From: Candidatus Saccharimonadota bacterium
GTDB taxonomy: Bacteria > Patescibacteriota > Saccharimonadia > Saccharimonadales > Saccharimonadaceae
Direction: 5' to 3'
Assembly: GCA_017514805.1 (NCBI GenBank)
Contig: JAFWIP010000002.1
Coordinates: 1 to 64,000 of the forward strand
DNA length: 64,000 nucleotides
The notes under the pieces are model-generated. The model did not search any database. It worked only from the letters and a program-made list of their open reading frames with translations, and was not told the DNA's origin. Shown here one piece after another: positions 34,971 to 43,868 of this stretch; the first letter of the stretch is position 1, and every line of letters starts with the position of its first letter. The position numbers and the translations under genes were made by a program.

Positions 34971-37721
34971 TTAAGCCGCAGCCGGTTGCGAATCGCTACC
35001 AGATTCAACCGCCGGAATCAAACCATTCTCGCGAAGAATCTCAATCTGGCGTGCAAGATACTCATTATCGCTCGTATCGAGCGTACCCTTCAATGCCGCC
35101 TTCTTATACTCATCAGGGAGATTGTTGTATCCGCTAATTGCGTAATATAGCTCATTCATATCCCAGTTATTTAACTCAGTACGGCCAGCCTTTGCTGCCA
35201 CAATCTCTCTAAGTCTCTCTGGAGATACCTGAATTAAGCGAATATCATCGGCATTCTGAATCTCGACAAAGCTATCAATGCGCGTCTTGCGCTCCAGTTC
35301 ATTTGCCTTCTCAATTAACTTAATCTTCGACGCACGAACAACATCTTCGACATTACCGATTAGCGGGATATTATCACCAATCTTACTTAGCGTCGTCAAA
35401 GCCTGGAACGCATTAAATGCCTCGTTGTTGCGCACGGCATCAGCGTCATAGTTTCCACTAATATAGTTTCGACGCACATCGGCAGGAGTATGATTCCAGA
35501 CGTAAGCTGCCCTATTTAGCTCATCAAAGTATGCATGCGCTTCCGCATCGCTACCAGCAAAGCTATAGGCAACCAAATCTTCCAGCTCACTAGGCGTAAA
35601 CTCAACCAGCATCACCTGCTCGCTTTCTTTGCCGTCAACTTTCTCCGCCGAAGCAAACTTACCTAATTCACGATTCTTGATTTTGTCCTTATTTTCTTGA
35701 GGCATCTCGATATTCTCTGGCATATTATCAATAAAGCCCGCACCAACGAGATCCATGAGCTGCGCAGCCTTACGTGGCGCTGAGTCACCAAAACCATCAA
35801 ACCGACCGACAATCATTAAACGACGCACAGATTCACTGTAGCTATTCCAAGCATCCGCAGCGGCTCTAACTGAATCTAAATTATTGTAAACAAAGCGCTC
35901 CTGCTTCGTCCATAATTCAGACATACCAATATCCGTCGGCGCATTCACTTCGTGAATAACCTGAACCTTCGACTTTTCAACCTCGGAAGCAAGCTTGACT
36001 GCCTCTTTAATTGCCTCGAACTTATCTTGAGGAATAGAAACAATCGATTTCGCGTTCTCGCCAAGCGCTAACACTAATTCTCTGTTTCCAAGCACAAACG
36101 CAGTGCGTTCCGCTTTTTCAGCTTCACTTATGTCAGAATCTTTCTGTTCTGCCTTCTTACCCGGCTCGCTACTTGCCGGCTCACTTTCGTTTTTCTTGGA
36201 AGCCAAATTTGCTTTGATTTTGCTGGCTTTCTCGAATAAGGATTTAAATTCCTCTTGAGACATCTTTTTAATCGTACCAGGTTTATCGTAACCTAGGTCT
36301 ACTAGAATATCCGCATAAACGGCAATAAACTCTCTACGAACTTTTCTGGTTAGCTCTTTCGTCTTTTCAGGGTCATTCTTTGCAAAATCAGCAACTTTCT
36401 CTGCCACTGCAGCATACTCTTCGTCAGACAAATCCCTAATCTCTTTGAAGCTCTTATACCCAAGCTCCTTCAGAATGCCTTGGTTAAGAATGCAGAAATC
36501 TTTTCGTTCTTTTTTCTTCTCGTCAGCGTCTTTTTTCTCAGGATTTGCCGCGCCGAGCTCCGCCGCTTTCGCCTCAACTTTATTAGCTAAGTCGATAACA
36601 TCATCGATACTCATCTTTTTAATGTCGCTAGCAAACACCTTCGAATCAACAAGATGAATAATTTCGCTCTTTTCGGTGTAGTAGGCATGCTTGGCAGAAT
36701 CAAACATTTCGGAAAAACCTTTATCTTTGTAGTCCGCATTATTTGCTAAGTCATCGTAGCTAGATATGCCAAGTTCTTTCCAAAATACCTTCGTTTTATC
36801 AAAGAGCGCTCTTTCCTCAGCCTCTTCTTTATCCTCAACGTCCTCTTCGCTAGGATCCGTATCCTCTTCTTCCGTCGGTTCTTCCTCATCTTCATCATCG
36901 TCTGGCTCAAAATCTCCAGATCGTATTTTCTTAACAATATCCACGAACTCGTCGGGAGTCAGAGAATTAGTTTCATTAAATGATTTGTAACCTAACTTAC
37001 TAAACTCTTCAGAATGGACGTCATAAAGTTTAAATCTGAAAACTTTCCCCTGGACTTCTTCAAAATCTTCTTTAGATAGTTTCTTTATGAAACCCGGCCG
37101 ATTATAACCAAGCTCTTCTAATGCATCTCGGTATTCTTTAATGAAAGAAAGACGATCTTCCGTCTCACCATCTTCTTTGTCTTCTTCGTCCTCAGCAACA
37201 GTTCCAGATTCAACTTTTTCATCATCGCCTTCAGTTTTAACTTCTTCATCGTCCTCAGATTCGTCATCCCCATCTTCATCTTCAGGCTCAACACCCTCGT
37301 CATCATCTTCCTCAGACTCAACCACTGGTTCCGGCTCAGCATCCTCATTATCATCTTCCTCAGACTCAACCACTGGTTCCGGCTCAGAATCCTCACCGCC
37401 ATCATCAACCTCGGCCTTGTTTTTATTTAGGTTTTTTACGTAATCTACAATCGCCTGTCGCTGTCGCTTTTTTTCTAGCTCTTCCTGCTCGGCGTCCTCT
37501 TCCACAGACTCTTTGATTTTCAAAAAATCTTCCATCGATATTTTCTTAAACGTTCCAAACGTTTCATGACCAAGCTTTTTCATTAGCTCAGGATTATTCA
37601 TCCAGAATTCTTTTAGCTCTTTAGTATCAACTGTTTCTTGTTTTTCCATATTTTGCCATTCCGCTCCTGAATTATTCGTAGGATCAGTGTCTCCCTTCCC
37701 TAGTTCATGGTTTGAGCTCAT
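34971..37721 (-). CDS. Large acidic protein with tandem 35-residue repeats
   Basis: A 916-residue protein; the ATG at 37721 has GGAGG 8 nt upstream, and a GTG five codons earlier would sit inside that site. It has no signal peptide or membrane helix. Six or seven copies of a roughly 35-residue unit occur, with a consensus like F..n.eiLkeLGyksf..ikklS.eEF..i.ekv; examples are ILKELGYKSFKEIRDLSDEE and ILVDLGYDKPGTIKKMSQEE. Between the first and second copies lies a very acidic linker with the repeated EPEPVVESEEDD. The C-terminal 300 residues carry a second repeat, about three copies ending in DNIP/IP. I know no family of this kind. Its start codon overlaps the stop of a 45-codon gene. Confidence 0.75.
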   Translation of the reverse strand: MSSNHELGKGDTDPTNNSGAEWQNMEKQETVDTKELKEFWMNNPELMKKLGHETFGTFKKISMEDFLKIKESVEEDAEQEELEKKRQRQAIVDYVKNLNKNKAEVDDGGEDSEPEPVVESEEDDNEDAEPEPVVESEEDDDEGVEPEDEDGDDESEDDEEVKTEGDDEKVESGTVAEDEEDKEDGETEDRLSFIKEYRDALEELGYNRPGFIKKLSKEDFEEVQGKVFRFKLYDVHSEEFSKLGYKSFNETNSLTPDEFVDIVKKIRSGDFEPDDDEDEEEPTEEEDTDPSEEDVEDKEEAEERALFDKTKVFWKELGISSYDDLANNADYKDKGFSEMFDSAKHAYYTEKSEIIHLVDSKVFASDIKKMSIDDVIDLANKVEAKAAELGAANPEKKDADEKKKERKDFCILNQGILKELGYKSFKEIRDLSDEEYAAVAEKVADFAKNDPEKTKELTRKVRREFIAVYADILVDLGYDKPGTIKKMSQEEFKSLFEKASKIKANLASKKNESEPASSEPGKKAEQKDSDISEAEKAERTAFVLGNRELVLALGENAKSIVSIPQDKFEAIKEAVKLASEVEKSKVQVIHEVNAPTDIGMSELWTKQERFVYNNLDSVRAAADAWNSYSESVRRLMIVGRFDGFGDSAPRKAAQLMDLVGAGFIDNMPENIEMPQENKDKIKNRELGKFASAEKVDGKESEQVMLVEFTPSELEDLVAYSFAGSDAEAHAYFDELNRAAYVWNHTPADVRRNYISGNYDADAVRNNEAFNAFQALTTLSKIGDNIPLIGNVEDVVRASKIKLIEKANELERKTRIDSFVEIQNADDIRLIQVSPERLREIVAAKAGRTELNNWDMNELYYAISGYNNLPDEYKKAALKGTLDTSDNEYLARQIEILRENGLIPAVESGSDSQPAAA

Positions 37722-37855
37722 ATTATCGTCCTCCACCGAAAACCATAGTTCTCGCCACTATCCTGACCCGTCTTTGCCTCATTCTTCGCGAAGCCAGACT
37801 TCTCGGATTTGCGGCCGAATTCAATACCAAACCTGTTACCTCTAAAAAATCCCAT
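37718..37855 (-). CDS. Small 45-residue protein, translationally coupled to the repeat protein
   Basis: An ATG with AAGGA 6 nt upstream and a TATAAT about 20 nt upstream opens a 45-codon frame, rich in Gly, Arg, Lys, Phe and Asn (starts MGFFRGNRFGIEFGRKSEKS). Its TGA overlaps the ATG of the 916-residue protein in ATGA, the classic coupling arrangement. Its C-terminal codons contain the GGAGG used by the next gene. It might be a true small protein or a leader that controls the large gene. Confidence 0.6.
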   Translation of the reverse strand: MGFFRGNRFGIEFGRKSEKSGFAKNEAKTGQDSGENYGFRWRTII

Positions 37856-37911
37856 AATTATCCTTATGCTAAATTATACCACAAGCACTTAGGAAAACAG
37901 AGTATTTGAGT

Positions 37912-37917
37912 TATAAT
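37912..37917 (+). promoter_or_regulatory. -10 box TATAAT for tsaD, leaderless
   Basis: TATAAT ends 7 nt before the ATG at 37925, with TTTGAGT just upstream, the same upstream context as the DegT-like gene at 41489. Confidence 0.65.
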
Positions 37918-37924
37918 AGTTAAG

Positions 37925-38965
37925 ATGAAAATTCTCGGTATTGAATCTTCTTGCGACGAGACCGCCGCAGCTATCATTGAGGACGGACAAAAAGTCTTGT
38001 CCAATGTTGTCGTATCGCAAATCGATATCCATGCTGAATACGGTGGCGTTATTCCCGAAATTGCCGCGCGCAGCCACATCGAAGCCATTAATCCAGTTAT
38101 CAAAAAGGCCCTCAAAGACGCCGGCGAAACCCTCGACAGCATCGACGCCATCGCCGTCACCCACACGCCAGGACTAGTCGGCTCCCTTCTCGTTGGCACT
38201 CTCGCCGCCCGCACTCTCGCCATCACTCACAATAAGCCTTTCTACCCTACTCACCACCTCAAATCTCACATCTACGCTAACTGGCTTAGCGGTTATCAGC
38301 CAGAATTTCCACTTCTTGCCGCCGTCATCTCTGGCGGACATACTCAGATTATCTACATGGAGCGCCATGATCATTTCGAAATCATCGGCAGCACGCGTGA
38401 CGACGCCATAGGCGAATGTTTTGACAAAGTCGCTAAAATCCTCGGCTTACCATATCCAGGCGGCCCAAACATCGCGAAAATAGCCTTAAACGGCAATCCT
38501 AATCGCTACCAACTCCCTATTCCAAAAGTCGACGGTCTCGATTTCTCATTCAGCGGCATTAAAACTGCCGTTCTCCGCGCCGTCCAAAAAGAGCTCAGTC
38601 TCCCAATTACTACTCCTTCACATGAACTAAAAAACCATCTAACCGACCAACAGATTGCCGACTTCGCCGCCAGCTTCCAAAAAACCGCTGTCGATATCAT
38701 TATTAAAAAGCTCAAAAAAGCCACCGAACTCCATCCCGAGACCAAATCTATTCTTCTCGCCGGCGGCGTCTCTGCTAATGAGCTACTCCGCAACGAACTC
38801 CATAATGCCTTCGATCAAACCCATCAAGTCTACGTCCCAGAGTTCAAATATAGCACCGACAACGGCGCCATGGTCGCCTCTGCCGCCTACTACTCTGTTC
38901 AATCCGGAGAAAAATCGAGCGATCCTTACTCGCTCGACATCTCCCCACGCTCGGTTATTTCTTAA
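37925..38965 (+). CDS. tsaD: tRNA N6-adenosine threonylcarbamoyltransferase TsaD
   Basis: A 346-residue Kae1/TsaD enzyme that installs the threonylcarbamoyl group on A37 of ANN-decoding tRNAs. GIESSCDETAAAI at the N-terminus, the metal ligands in THHLKSHIYANW (family HxxxH), LLAAVISGGHTQI and the late STDNGAMVA with a metal-binding Asp are all present. Length is normal. TsaB, TsaC and TsaE are not in the window. It is transcribed leaderlessly and converges with a Fem gene, overlapping by 11 bp. Confidence 0.97.
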   Translation: MKILGIESSCDETAAAIIEDGQKVLSNVVVSQIDIHAEYGGVIPEIAARSHIEAINPVIKKALKDAGETLDSIDAIAVTHTPGLVGSLLVGTLAARTLAITHNKPFYPTHHLKSHIYANWLSGYQPEFPLLAAVISGGHTQIIYMERHDHFEIIGSTRDDAIGECFDKVAKILGLPYPGGPNIAKIALNGNPNRYQLPIPKVDGLDFSFSGIKTAVLRAVQKELSLPITTPSHELKNHLTDQQIADFAASFQKTAVDIIIKKLKKATELHPETKSILLAGGVSANELLRNELHNAFDQTHQVYVPEFKYSTDNGAMVASAAYYSVQSGEKSSDPYSLDISPRSVIS

Positions 38966-40040
38966 TTGCTTTTAGCTTTCGCTTCGCAAAGCTGCCACCA
39001 CGCCTAATCAAACGCTTCGTTTTTTGAACCCTGTACTTCATCGGATTAACGACAAATCGAAACCCGCCAATATACTCTTCTACAATCACACCAAATCCAC
39101 TCTTAAACTCGAGCAAATGGTTATTATTTGAAAAATCGCCTTCGATTCCGTAGAAGTTAATTCTCTTTTGCCCTGCCTTTAGGCATTCCGCAATCTGCCA
39201 ATCCTGCATATAGGTCATACCATTCCACTGGCGAAGCTCTTGAATCGTTCCGGACGAGAAGGTTTCTGTTTCGTCTTTAAAATTAAAAACAATACGCGAA
39301 GAAACGAGCTTATCATCTTCCTTCGTACGAACCTCCATGAAGCTCACTTGGTCGCCAAAGGCATCCCAAATGTCCTCATAATAATCAATGCCTCTTCCCC
39401 AACCTTCAACGCCATTTTTACGATTGCTGCTATTTAACGGCGCAATCCATTCCGCCAATTCTTTTTTGTCAGTCAGAACATGAATTTTAAGACCACTGGA
39501 TATTTTTCTTAACTTATTACGAACATTCTTTTTGTACGACGCCTGCACCTCGGCCATATCTTTAAACTGAGACAGATCCTTCACTGTCATCCATCGAATC
39601 ACCTTCGGATCTACAGCAACCGTCCTGCCCATATAAGAATAGTTCAAATCCTTAAATAGTTTGAACGTTTTATCGTGGTTGAATTCATTTATTACTCCAC
39701 CCTTCACGTCACGTGTGCTCAAAAGCTCGGCCGGATAAATTTCCAAAGTCACATATTGCTTTTCTTTAGCAAAATCTTGCAACGCCTTAGCGAAATAGCG
39801 CAGCACTTTCGTATCGTACTTTTTCATCAAAGGCCCCATCTGGACGAGCAAATTACCATCCTTACCCATCACGAACGCAGCCGCCACCAATTCGTCTTTA
39901 TTGAAAACACCGAGGAACCAGACTTTCCATCCCATTTTCTCTCGTACAATCTTACGCTCAGTTCTCTGATAAAATCCGCCGCCTTTTATATTCTTGCGGA
40001 ATTTTGCGAATTCTTTGCCGTCAATCTCTTTCAAAATCAT
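38955..40040 (-). CDS. FemAB-family aminoacyltransferase, copy 1
   Basis: A 361-residue member of the FemX/FemAB family (lipid II aminoacyltransferases with twin GNAT folds, using aminoacyl-tRNA). EIDGKEFAKFRKNIKGGGFYQ opens the protein. GWKVWFLGVF, QMGPLMKKYD and YSYMGRTVAVDP belong to the first GNAT. LRKISSGLKIHV starts the second, which ends in RINFYGIEGDF and GGFRFVVNPMKY. The C-terminus is strongly basic. It overlaps copy 2 by 4 bp, so both are one operon. The amino acid added is not known. Confidence 0.88.
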   Translation of the reverse strand: MILKEIDGKEFAKFRKNIKGGGFYQRTERKIVREKMGWKVWFLGVFNKDELVAAAFVMGKDGNLLVQMGPLMKKYDTKVLRYFAKALQDFAKEKQYVTLEIYPAELLSTRDVKGGVINEFNHDKTFKLFKDLNYSYMGRTVAVDPKVIRWMTVKDLSQFKDMAEVQASYKKNVRNKLRKISSGLKIHVLTDKKELAEWIAPLNSSNRKNGVEGWGRGIDYYEDIWDAFGDQVSFMEVRTKEDDKLVSSRIVFNFKDETETFSSGTIQELRQWNGMTYMQDWQIAECLKAGQKRINFYGIEGDFSNNNHLLEFKSGFGVIVEEYIGGFRFVVNPMKYRVQKTKRLIRRGGSFAKRKLKAIKK

Positions 40041-41086
40041 CGTTTAATCAACCTCTTCGCGCGATTAGTAATCTTGCCGATGAATACCTTTCTCGGTTTC
40101 AGCACAATGCGAAATCCGCCAATATATTCCTCCGTTACGCCACGAAGACCACTCTTGAAGCGCAACAATGGATTATCTAGCGAAAATTTTCCATCCATAC
40201 CAAATAGATTTAAACGCTTCTGACCACACTTGAGACATTCCTCAATCTGCCAACCCTTAATTGCCGTCGAACCATTAAACTTCTTATTTTTCTCTATTGA
40301 GCCCGCTAAGAATGCCACCATTTCATTTGGATGCATAATGTCTACTTCGCTCGACACGAGCTCGCCATTATCCTTACGACGAACCTCTACAAAAATCGCA
40401 TCCTTGCCAAAACAATCCCAAATATCTTCAAAGTATTTTAGTGGACGTGTCGGGATTCCATTACGACGGTTGCTCTCACGCAATGCCTCGATCCATTCAC
40501 CAAGCTCAGACTTTTTCGTTAACCGGCGAACGTCAACTTCCCTGCGTGTATGACGCAGCTTCTTTCTCGTACTTCCATTGAAGCTCATCTCGGCATCATA
40601 AATCGTCTTTAAGCCAGTCAAATCCTTCGTATAGACCCAGCGCTGTGCCTTATTCTCAATCTCCACCGTAAAGCCTTCGTGTTTATATCCCGCTTCAGCA
40701 AAAATATCAAACACGGCCTGCTGATCAAATTCTTCAATCTTTGAACCGTCAATTTCACGCGTCGAAATCAAAAGTGGCGGAAACACTTCAATCTGCCAAT
40801 AGCCATTTTTCTCTGCGAACTTTTTAAACTCAGTTGCAAAAAACTTCACTAGTTTCTTGTCGGACCAATCCATAACTGGTCCCATTTGTACCCAAGCCTC
40901 ATGATTATGCTCAATAACAAGAAAAACGCCGACTGTCTTTTCTTTATCGACAACGCCCATTAAACGTGCGCCATAATTCATCCTCTTGCGAAGCTCTGCG
41001 CGCTGAGCAGTCTGAAAAAAATTCCCGTATTTATTTTTGCGTTCAAACTTAGAAAAATCACTCGCCTTTAATTCAACAAACTTCAT
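40037..41086 (-). CDS. FemAB-family aminoacyltransferase, copy 2
   Basis: A 349-residue paralogue of the next gene downstream with the same order of motifs: FSKFERKNKYGNFFQTAQRA, MGVVDKEKTVGVFLVIEHN, VQMGPVMDWSD, WVYTKDLTG, then the second GNAT with RRNGIPTRP and RLNLFGMDGKFS, and a basic end. Fem enzymes build or extend the peptide branch of peptidoglycan. Two tandem copies are likely to add successive residues, as FemA/FemB do in Staphylococcus. The start is leaderless: TATAAT, 6 nt, ATG. Confidence 0.88.
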   Translation of the reverse strand: MKFVELKASDFSKFERKNKYGNFFQTAQRAELRKRMNYGARLMGVVDKEKTVGVFLVIEHNHEAWVQMGPVMDWSDKKLVKFFATEFKKFAEKNGYWQIEVFPPLLISTREIDGSKIEEFDQQAVFDIFAEAGYKHEGFTVEIENKAQRWVYTKDLTGLKTIYDAEMSFNGSTRKKLRHTRREVDVRRLTKKSELGEWIEALRESNRRNGIPTRPLKYFEDIWDCFGKDAIFVEVRRKDNGELVSSEVDIMHPNEMVAFLAGSIEKNKKFNGSTAIKGWQIEECLKCGQKRLNLFGMDGKFSLDNPLLRFKSGLRGVTEEYIGGFRIVLKPRKVFIGKITNRAKRLIKR

Positions 41087-41092
41087 ACTACT

Positions 41093-41098
41093 ATTATA
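41093..41098 (-). promoter_or_regulatory. -10 box TATAAT for the tandem Fem genes, leaderless
   Basis: Minus-strand TATAAT ends exactly 6 nt before the ATG at 41086, between this start and the preceding gene's stop. Confidence 0.7.
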
Positions 41099-41435
41099 CT
41101 CTAAGCAGAGGAAGCAGCATACTTATGATTAACAACCCAATAATCACTAATATCAAAATCAAACCATCGCGCATCATTTTATTATTTGACACGCGTCGAG
41201 ATGGCTGCTTTTTTGTATAAGCTCTCTCGAGGATAATCTGAGTTATACCTGCAATAGTCGCAATCGATATCAGAATCATCGGCATCAAAAACATCATTAC
41301 CAAAATACCGTCTGCCGAATTATCTCTAACAGACATCAGGGCTGGCAAAAAGAAAAATGGCGACACAATCGACAAAACCAAAAATAGCCATTTCATACAT
41401 TTTGCAATCTTAAGAGGCAAAGGCTTGCTATTCAC
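41094..41435 (-). CDS. Small three-helix membrane protein
   Basis: A 113-residue protein starting at GTG. Hydrophobic segments lie at about 13-32, 42-65 and 88-110, with a basic loop (residues 70-86) that should be cytoplasmic. The family is not recognised. The -10 hexamer TATTAT ends exactly 6 nt before the GTG, so this seems to be a leaderless message with a GTG start. It lies directly upstream of the tandem Fem genes, so an envelope role is plausible. Confidence 0.55.
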   Translation of the reverse strand: MNSKPLPLKIAKCMKWLFLVLSIVSPFFFLPALMSVRDNSADGILVMMFLMPMILISIATIAGITQIILERAYTKKQPSRRVSNNKMMRDGLILILVIIGLLIISMLLPLLRV

Positions 41436-41441
41436 ATAACA

Positions 41442-41447
41442 ATAATA
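41442..41447 (-). promoter_or_regulatory. -10 box TATTAT for the GTG-started membrane protein
   Basis: Minus-strand TGCTATTAT (extended -10) ends 6 nt before the GTG start at 41435. Confidence 0.5.
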
Positions 41448-41476
41448 GCATAAAAAACACTACCGTCTTTTTGAGT

Positions 41477-41482
41477 TATAAT
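41477..41482 (+). promoter_or_regulatory. -10 box TATAAT for the DegT-like gene, leaderless
   Basis: TATAAT ends exactly 6 nt before the ATG at 41489; TTTGAGT precedes it as at tsaD. Confidence 0.7.
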
Positions 41483-41488
41483 TTACTT

Positions 41489-42688
41489 ATGAACTATGAG
41501 GAGTCCTGTCAAAAAGTACGCGAGCAACTCGCAGCTCTAAGCCAAACCAAAGCCGAAGATTGGCATCTCTGCCTAAAGGCTCGCTTCGGTATGGCAATTG
41601 TTTTCGAAGCTATCCGCGACACTCTTGGCGCCGGCGAAGTTATTACAACTCCATACACTTGTATTACCTCTATCAATCCTATTCTTGTTTCGGGCCTAAC
41701 ACCCGTATATTGCGACATCGATAAGTCCCTCCTGAGTATCGGCAAACCTGACGACAAGCTAGCAAAAGGCAAAACTCGCGCCCTCGTCATGCAGCATACT
41801 CTGGGAATGATTAGCAACAAAGCAAATCTTCGCAAATACGCTGACAAGCACAAACTAATTTTAGTCGAAGATGCCGCACACTGTGTCACCCGTTTTGCTC
41901 GCGACAAAGACAATCGGATTCTCGCTGACATTTCCGTCCATTCTTTCGGTGTCGAAAAAGTTCTCACCGGTACAAAATTCGGCGGCGCAATCTGGATTAA
42001 TCCTCTACTCCGCCAAAAGATGCCTAAACTTTACGCGAGAATTATCGAAAAATTCTCAATGCTCAAGACGCCGGATCGCCAAATGGCCTTCCGTATGCGC
42101 ACCTATCGAGTCAATAATGCAGTAATTCAGCGCCTACATGGCAAACCACGCCAAATTCTCCGTAACTTCGAAATAAAAACCGGATTACTTGAGCCGGCAA
42201 TCTATCCATTCGAACAGGACGGACATCAAGACGAACCGCGCAAAACAAATAAATATATCAACGAGCGCATACTAGATCAGCTATCTTTGCTAAAAACGAA
42301 CTATATTCGCCGCGAAACAAATGTAGATATCTATCATAGCAAACTAAAATCGAAACACTTTAGCAAAATCACAAAACTGCACGAACCATTACTGGCCTAC
42401 CCGATTGAGTTCAAAACAATCACAAAGGCCAACCAAGCCTACGATCTATTGTCGAGCCAAGGATATTTCATTAGAAGATGGTATGCACCTCTGTTATACC
42501 CAGGACCAAACTCCATTAAGCTCTACCGTTACGATCCGAAGAAAACGCCGATTGCAGAAGATATTTGCAAACGCGTTCTCTGTCTCCCTACCGACTTGCC
42601 CGCAATCGAGACAAATAAAATTGTCAAGTTACTCACAGACGAAAAATCCCCTGTGGAAAAAGCTGTGGAAAACTACAAAAAGAAATAA
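41489..42688 (+). CDS. DegT/DnrJ/EryC1-like PLP-dependent aminotransferase
   Basis: A 399-residue protein, started at the ATG 6 nt after the -10 box. VITTPYTCITSINPILVSGLTPVYCDID, TLGMISNKANLRKYADKH, LILVEDAAHC (PLP-ring Asp) and ISVHSFGVEKVLTGTKFGGAIW (with the Schiff-base Lys candidate in VEK) follow DegT family order. Such enzymes make amino sugars for polysaccharides or cell-wall glycans. Its last part is divergent and ends in Lys. Fem-family genes on both sides suggest a role in a wall or glycan modification that uses an amino sugar. Confidence 0.82.
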   Translation: MNYEESCQKVREQLAALSQTKAEDWHLCLKARFGMAIVFEAIRDTLGAGEVITTPYTCITSINPILVSGLTPVYCDIDKSLLSIGKPDDKLAKGKTRALVMQHTLGMISNKANLRKYADKHKLILVEDAAHCVTRFARDKDNRILADISVHSFGVEKVLTGTKFGGAIWINPLLRQKMPKLYARIIEKFSMLKTPDRQMAFRMRTYRVNNAVIQRLHGKPRQILRNFEIKTGLLEPAIYPFEQDGHQDEPRKTNKYINERILDQLSLLKTNYIRRETNVDIYHSKLKSKHFSKITKLHEPLLAYPIEFKTITKANQAYDLLSSQGYFIRRWYAPLLYPGPNSIKLYRYDPKKTPIAEDICKRVLCLPTDLPAIETNKIVKLLTDEKSPVEKAVENYKKK

Positions 42689-42708
42689 TATATCACCACG
42701 CGCATAAA

Positions 42709-43647
42709 ATGAAGCATCATTTTCTCCAATCAACCGACTGGGAAGCCTTCCAAAAAGCCGAAGGCTTCGAGATTTTTCGCGAAAAAGGCAAAAATTTCGA
42801 ATATATGGCAATTTTGAAGCCAACTTCACTTGGAAATTACCTATTTTTGCCCTACGGACCGACACTCAAAGAAAAATCTGCGCTAAAATCCGCCGCAAAA
42901 TCGATAAAATCGCTCGCAGAATCAAAAAAAAGCTTTTTTGCGCGAATTGAGCCCACAATCCCCTTCTCAAAAGCCGAAATGCGCAAAATCGGCGCGAAAA
43001 AATCCGCACATTTTGACCCGGAACACACCTGGATCATGGATTTGGACCAGACTGAAGCCGAAATTTTCCAAAGTATCGGCAAAAACAAATCTCGCGCCTA
43101 CAAAAACCGCGCCCAAAAAGGAATTTCCATCCGAACTAGCAAAAACCGAGCGGACATGGAAATATTTTTCAAATTTTACGCCGAAGTTGCAGAAAAAGAC
43201 AATTTTCAAACAAACGAGCGGAAATACCTCGAAAATCAGCTAAAATTCGACTTCGCAACCCTATATATCGCCGAATATGCCGACGAAAAAGGCAAAATTA
43301 CCCCTATTGCAGCAACCATCATGTATACCGGCGACGAAGCCTGCTATTACGCCTACGCCGGCGCAGATTACGAATTTCGCAAAAAAGAAGCCGGCGCAAT
43401 TTTGCTAATCCAAATGATTTTCGACGCCAAGGCCGCCGGAAAGAAATTTTTCGATTTTTGGGGCATAACCACCTCAGACAACCCGAAAGACCCATGGTAC
43501 GGCTTCACGAAATTCAAAAAATCTTTCGGCGGTTCGCAAATTGACTACGCCGGCACCTACGACATACCAATAAATAGACGAAAATATCTCTGCTATTCCC
43601 TGCTCCGCCCAATAAACAAACTAAAGCGCAAAATATTCAAAAAATAG
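42709..43647 (+). CDS. FemAB-family aminoacyltransferase, copy 3
   Basis: A 312-residue Fem protein, shorter than its two neighbours. FLQSTDWEAFQKAEGF, LPYGPTLKEKSALKSA, IEPTIPFSKAEMRKIG and HTWIMDLDQTEAEIFQSIGKN belong to the first GNAT-like half. KGISIRTSKNRADMEIFF starts the second, which ends DFWGITTSDNPKDPWYGFTKFKKSFGG, a typical FmhB/FemX ending. Codons here are visibly richer in AAA, ATT and TTT than in the flanking genes, which could mean separate origin. It begins 20 bp after the DegT-like gene. No ribosome site is seen. Confidence 0.86.
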   Translation: MKHHFLQSTDWEAFQKAEGFEIFREKGKNFEYMAILKPTSLGNYLFLPYGPTLKEKSALKSAAKSIKSLAESKKSFFARIEPTIPFSKAEMRKIGAKKSAHFDPEHTWIMDLDQTEAEIFQSIGKNKSRAYKNRAQKGISIRTSKNRADMEIFFKFYAEVAEKDNFQTNERKYLENQLKFDFATLYIAEYADEKGKITPIAATIMYTGDEACYYAYAGADYEFRKKEAGAILLIQMIFDAKAAGKKFFDFWGITTSDNPKDPWYGFTKFKKSFGGSQIDYAGTYDIPINRRKYLCYSLLRPINKLKRKIFKK

Positions 43648-43668
43648 GCCGAAAGGCCTCATTTTTTT
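43646..43668 (+). terminator. Intrinsic terminator with GAAA tetraloop
   Basis: AGGCC-GAAA-GGCCT stem followed by CATTTTTTT. Confidence 0.75.
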
Positions 43669-43868
43669 CGATCAAATTCTCCTAAATCAAATAAAGGCTG
43701 CTTATCTTTATCAATAATTCCCTGCGCCTTTTTAAGCAATTTTTCGAGCGCAATCTCAGAATTCGCAGAGCCAACATGAACGGTTTTAACTAATTCCCCG
43801 TTCTTCTTCCAGCAAACCTGAACGCCAGTCGCGCCGCTTGCCGTCGGAAATTTTCGAATAAACGCCAT
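43659..43868 (-). pseudogene. N-terminal fragment of an IS1634-like transposase
   Basis: A 69-codon frame starting MAFIRKFPTASGATGVQVCW and continuing with VHVGSANSEIALEKLLKKA. This is the start of IS1634/IS4-group transposases, which are common in Actinobacteria. The catalytic DDE part (some 400 residues) is absent; the frame stops at FDLGEFDRKK. No terminal inverted repeats were found. It may be a relic, or a kept small protein reused for another purpose. Its position after the Fem cluster and before a 415 bp gene-free region fits an old insertion site. Confidence 0.55.

Noticed and set aside
37141-37443. Ser-rich 100-codon frame opposite the acidic linker
   Set aside because: It is the reverse complement of Glu/Asp-rich repeats, which always read as Ser runs.
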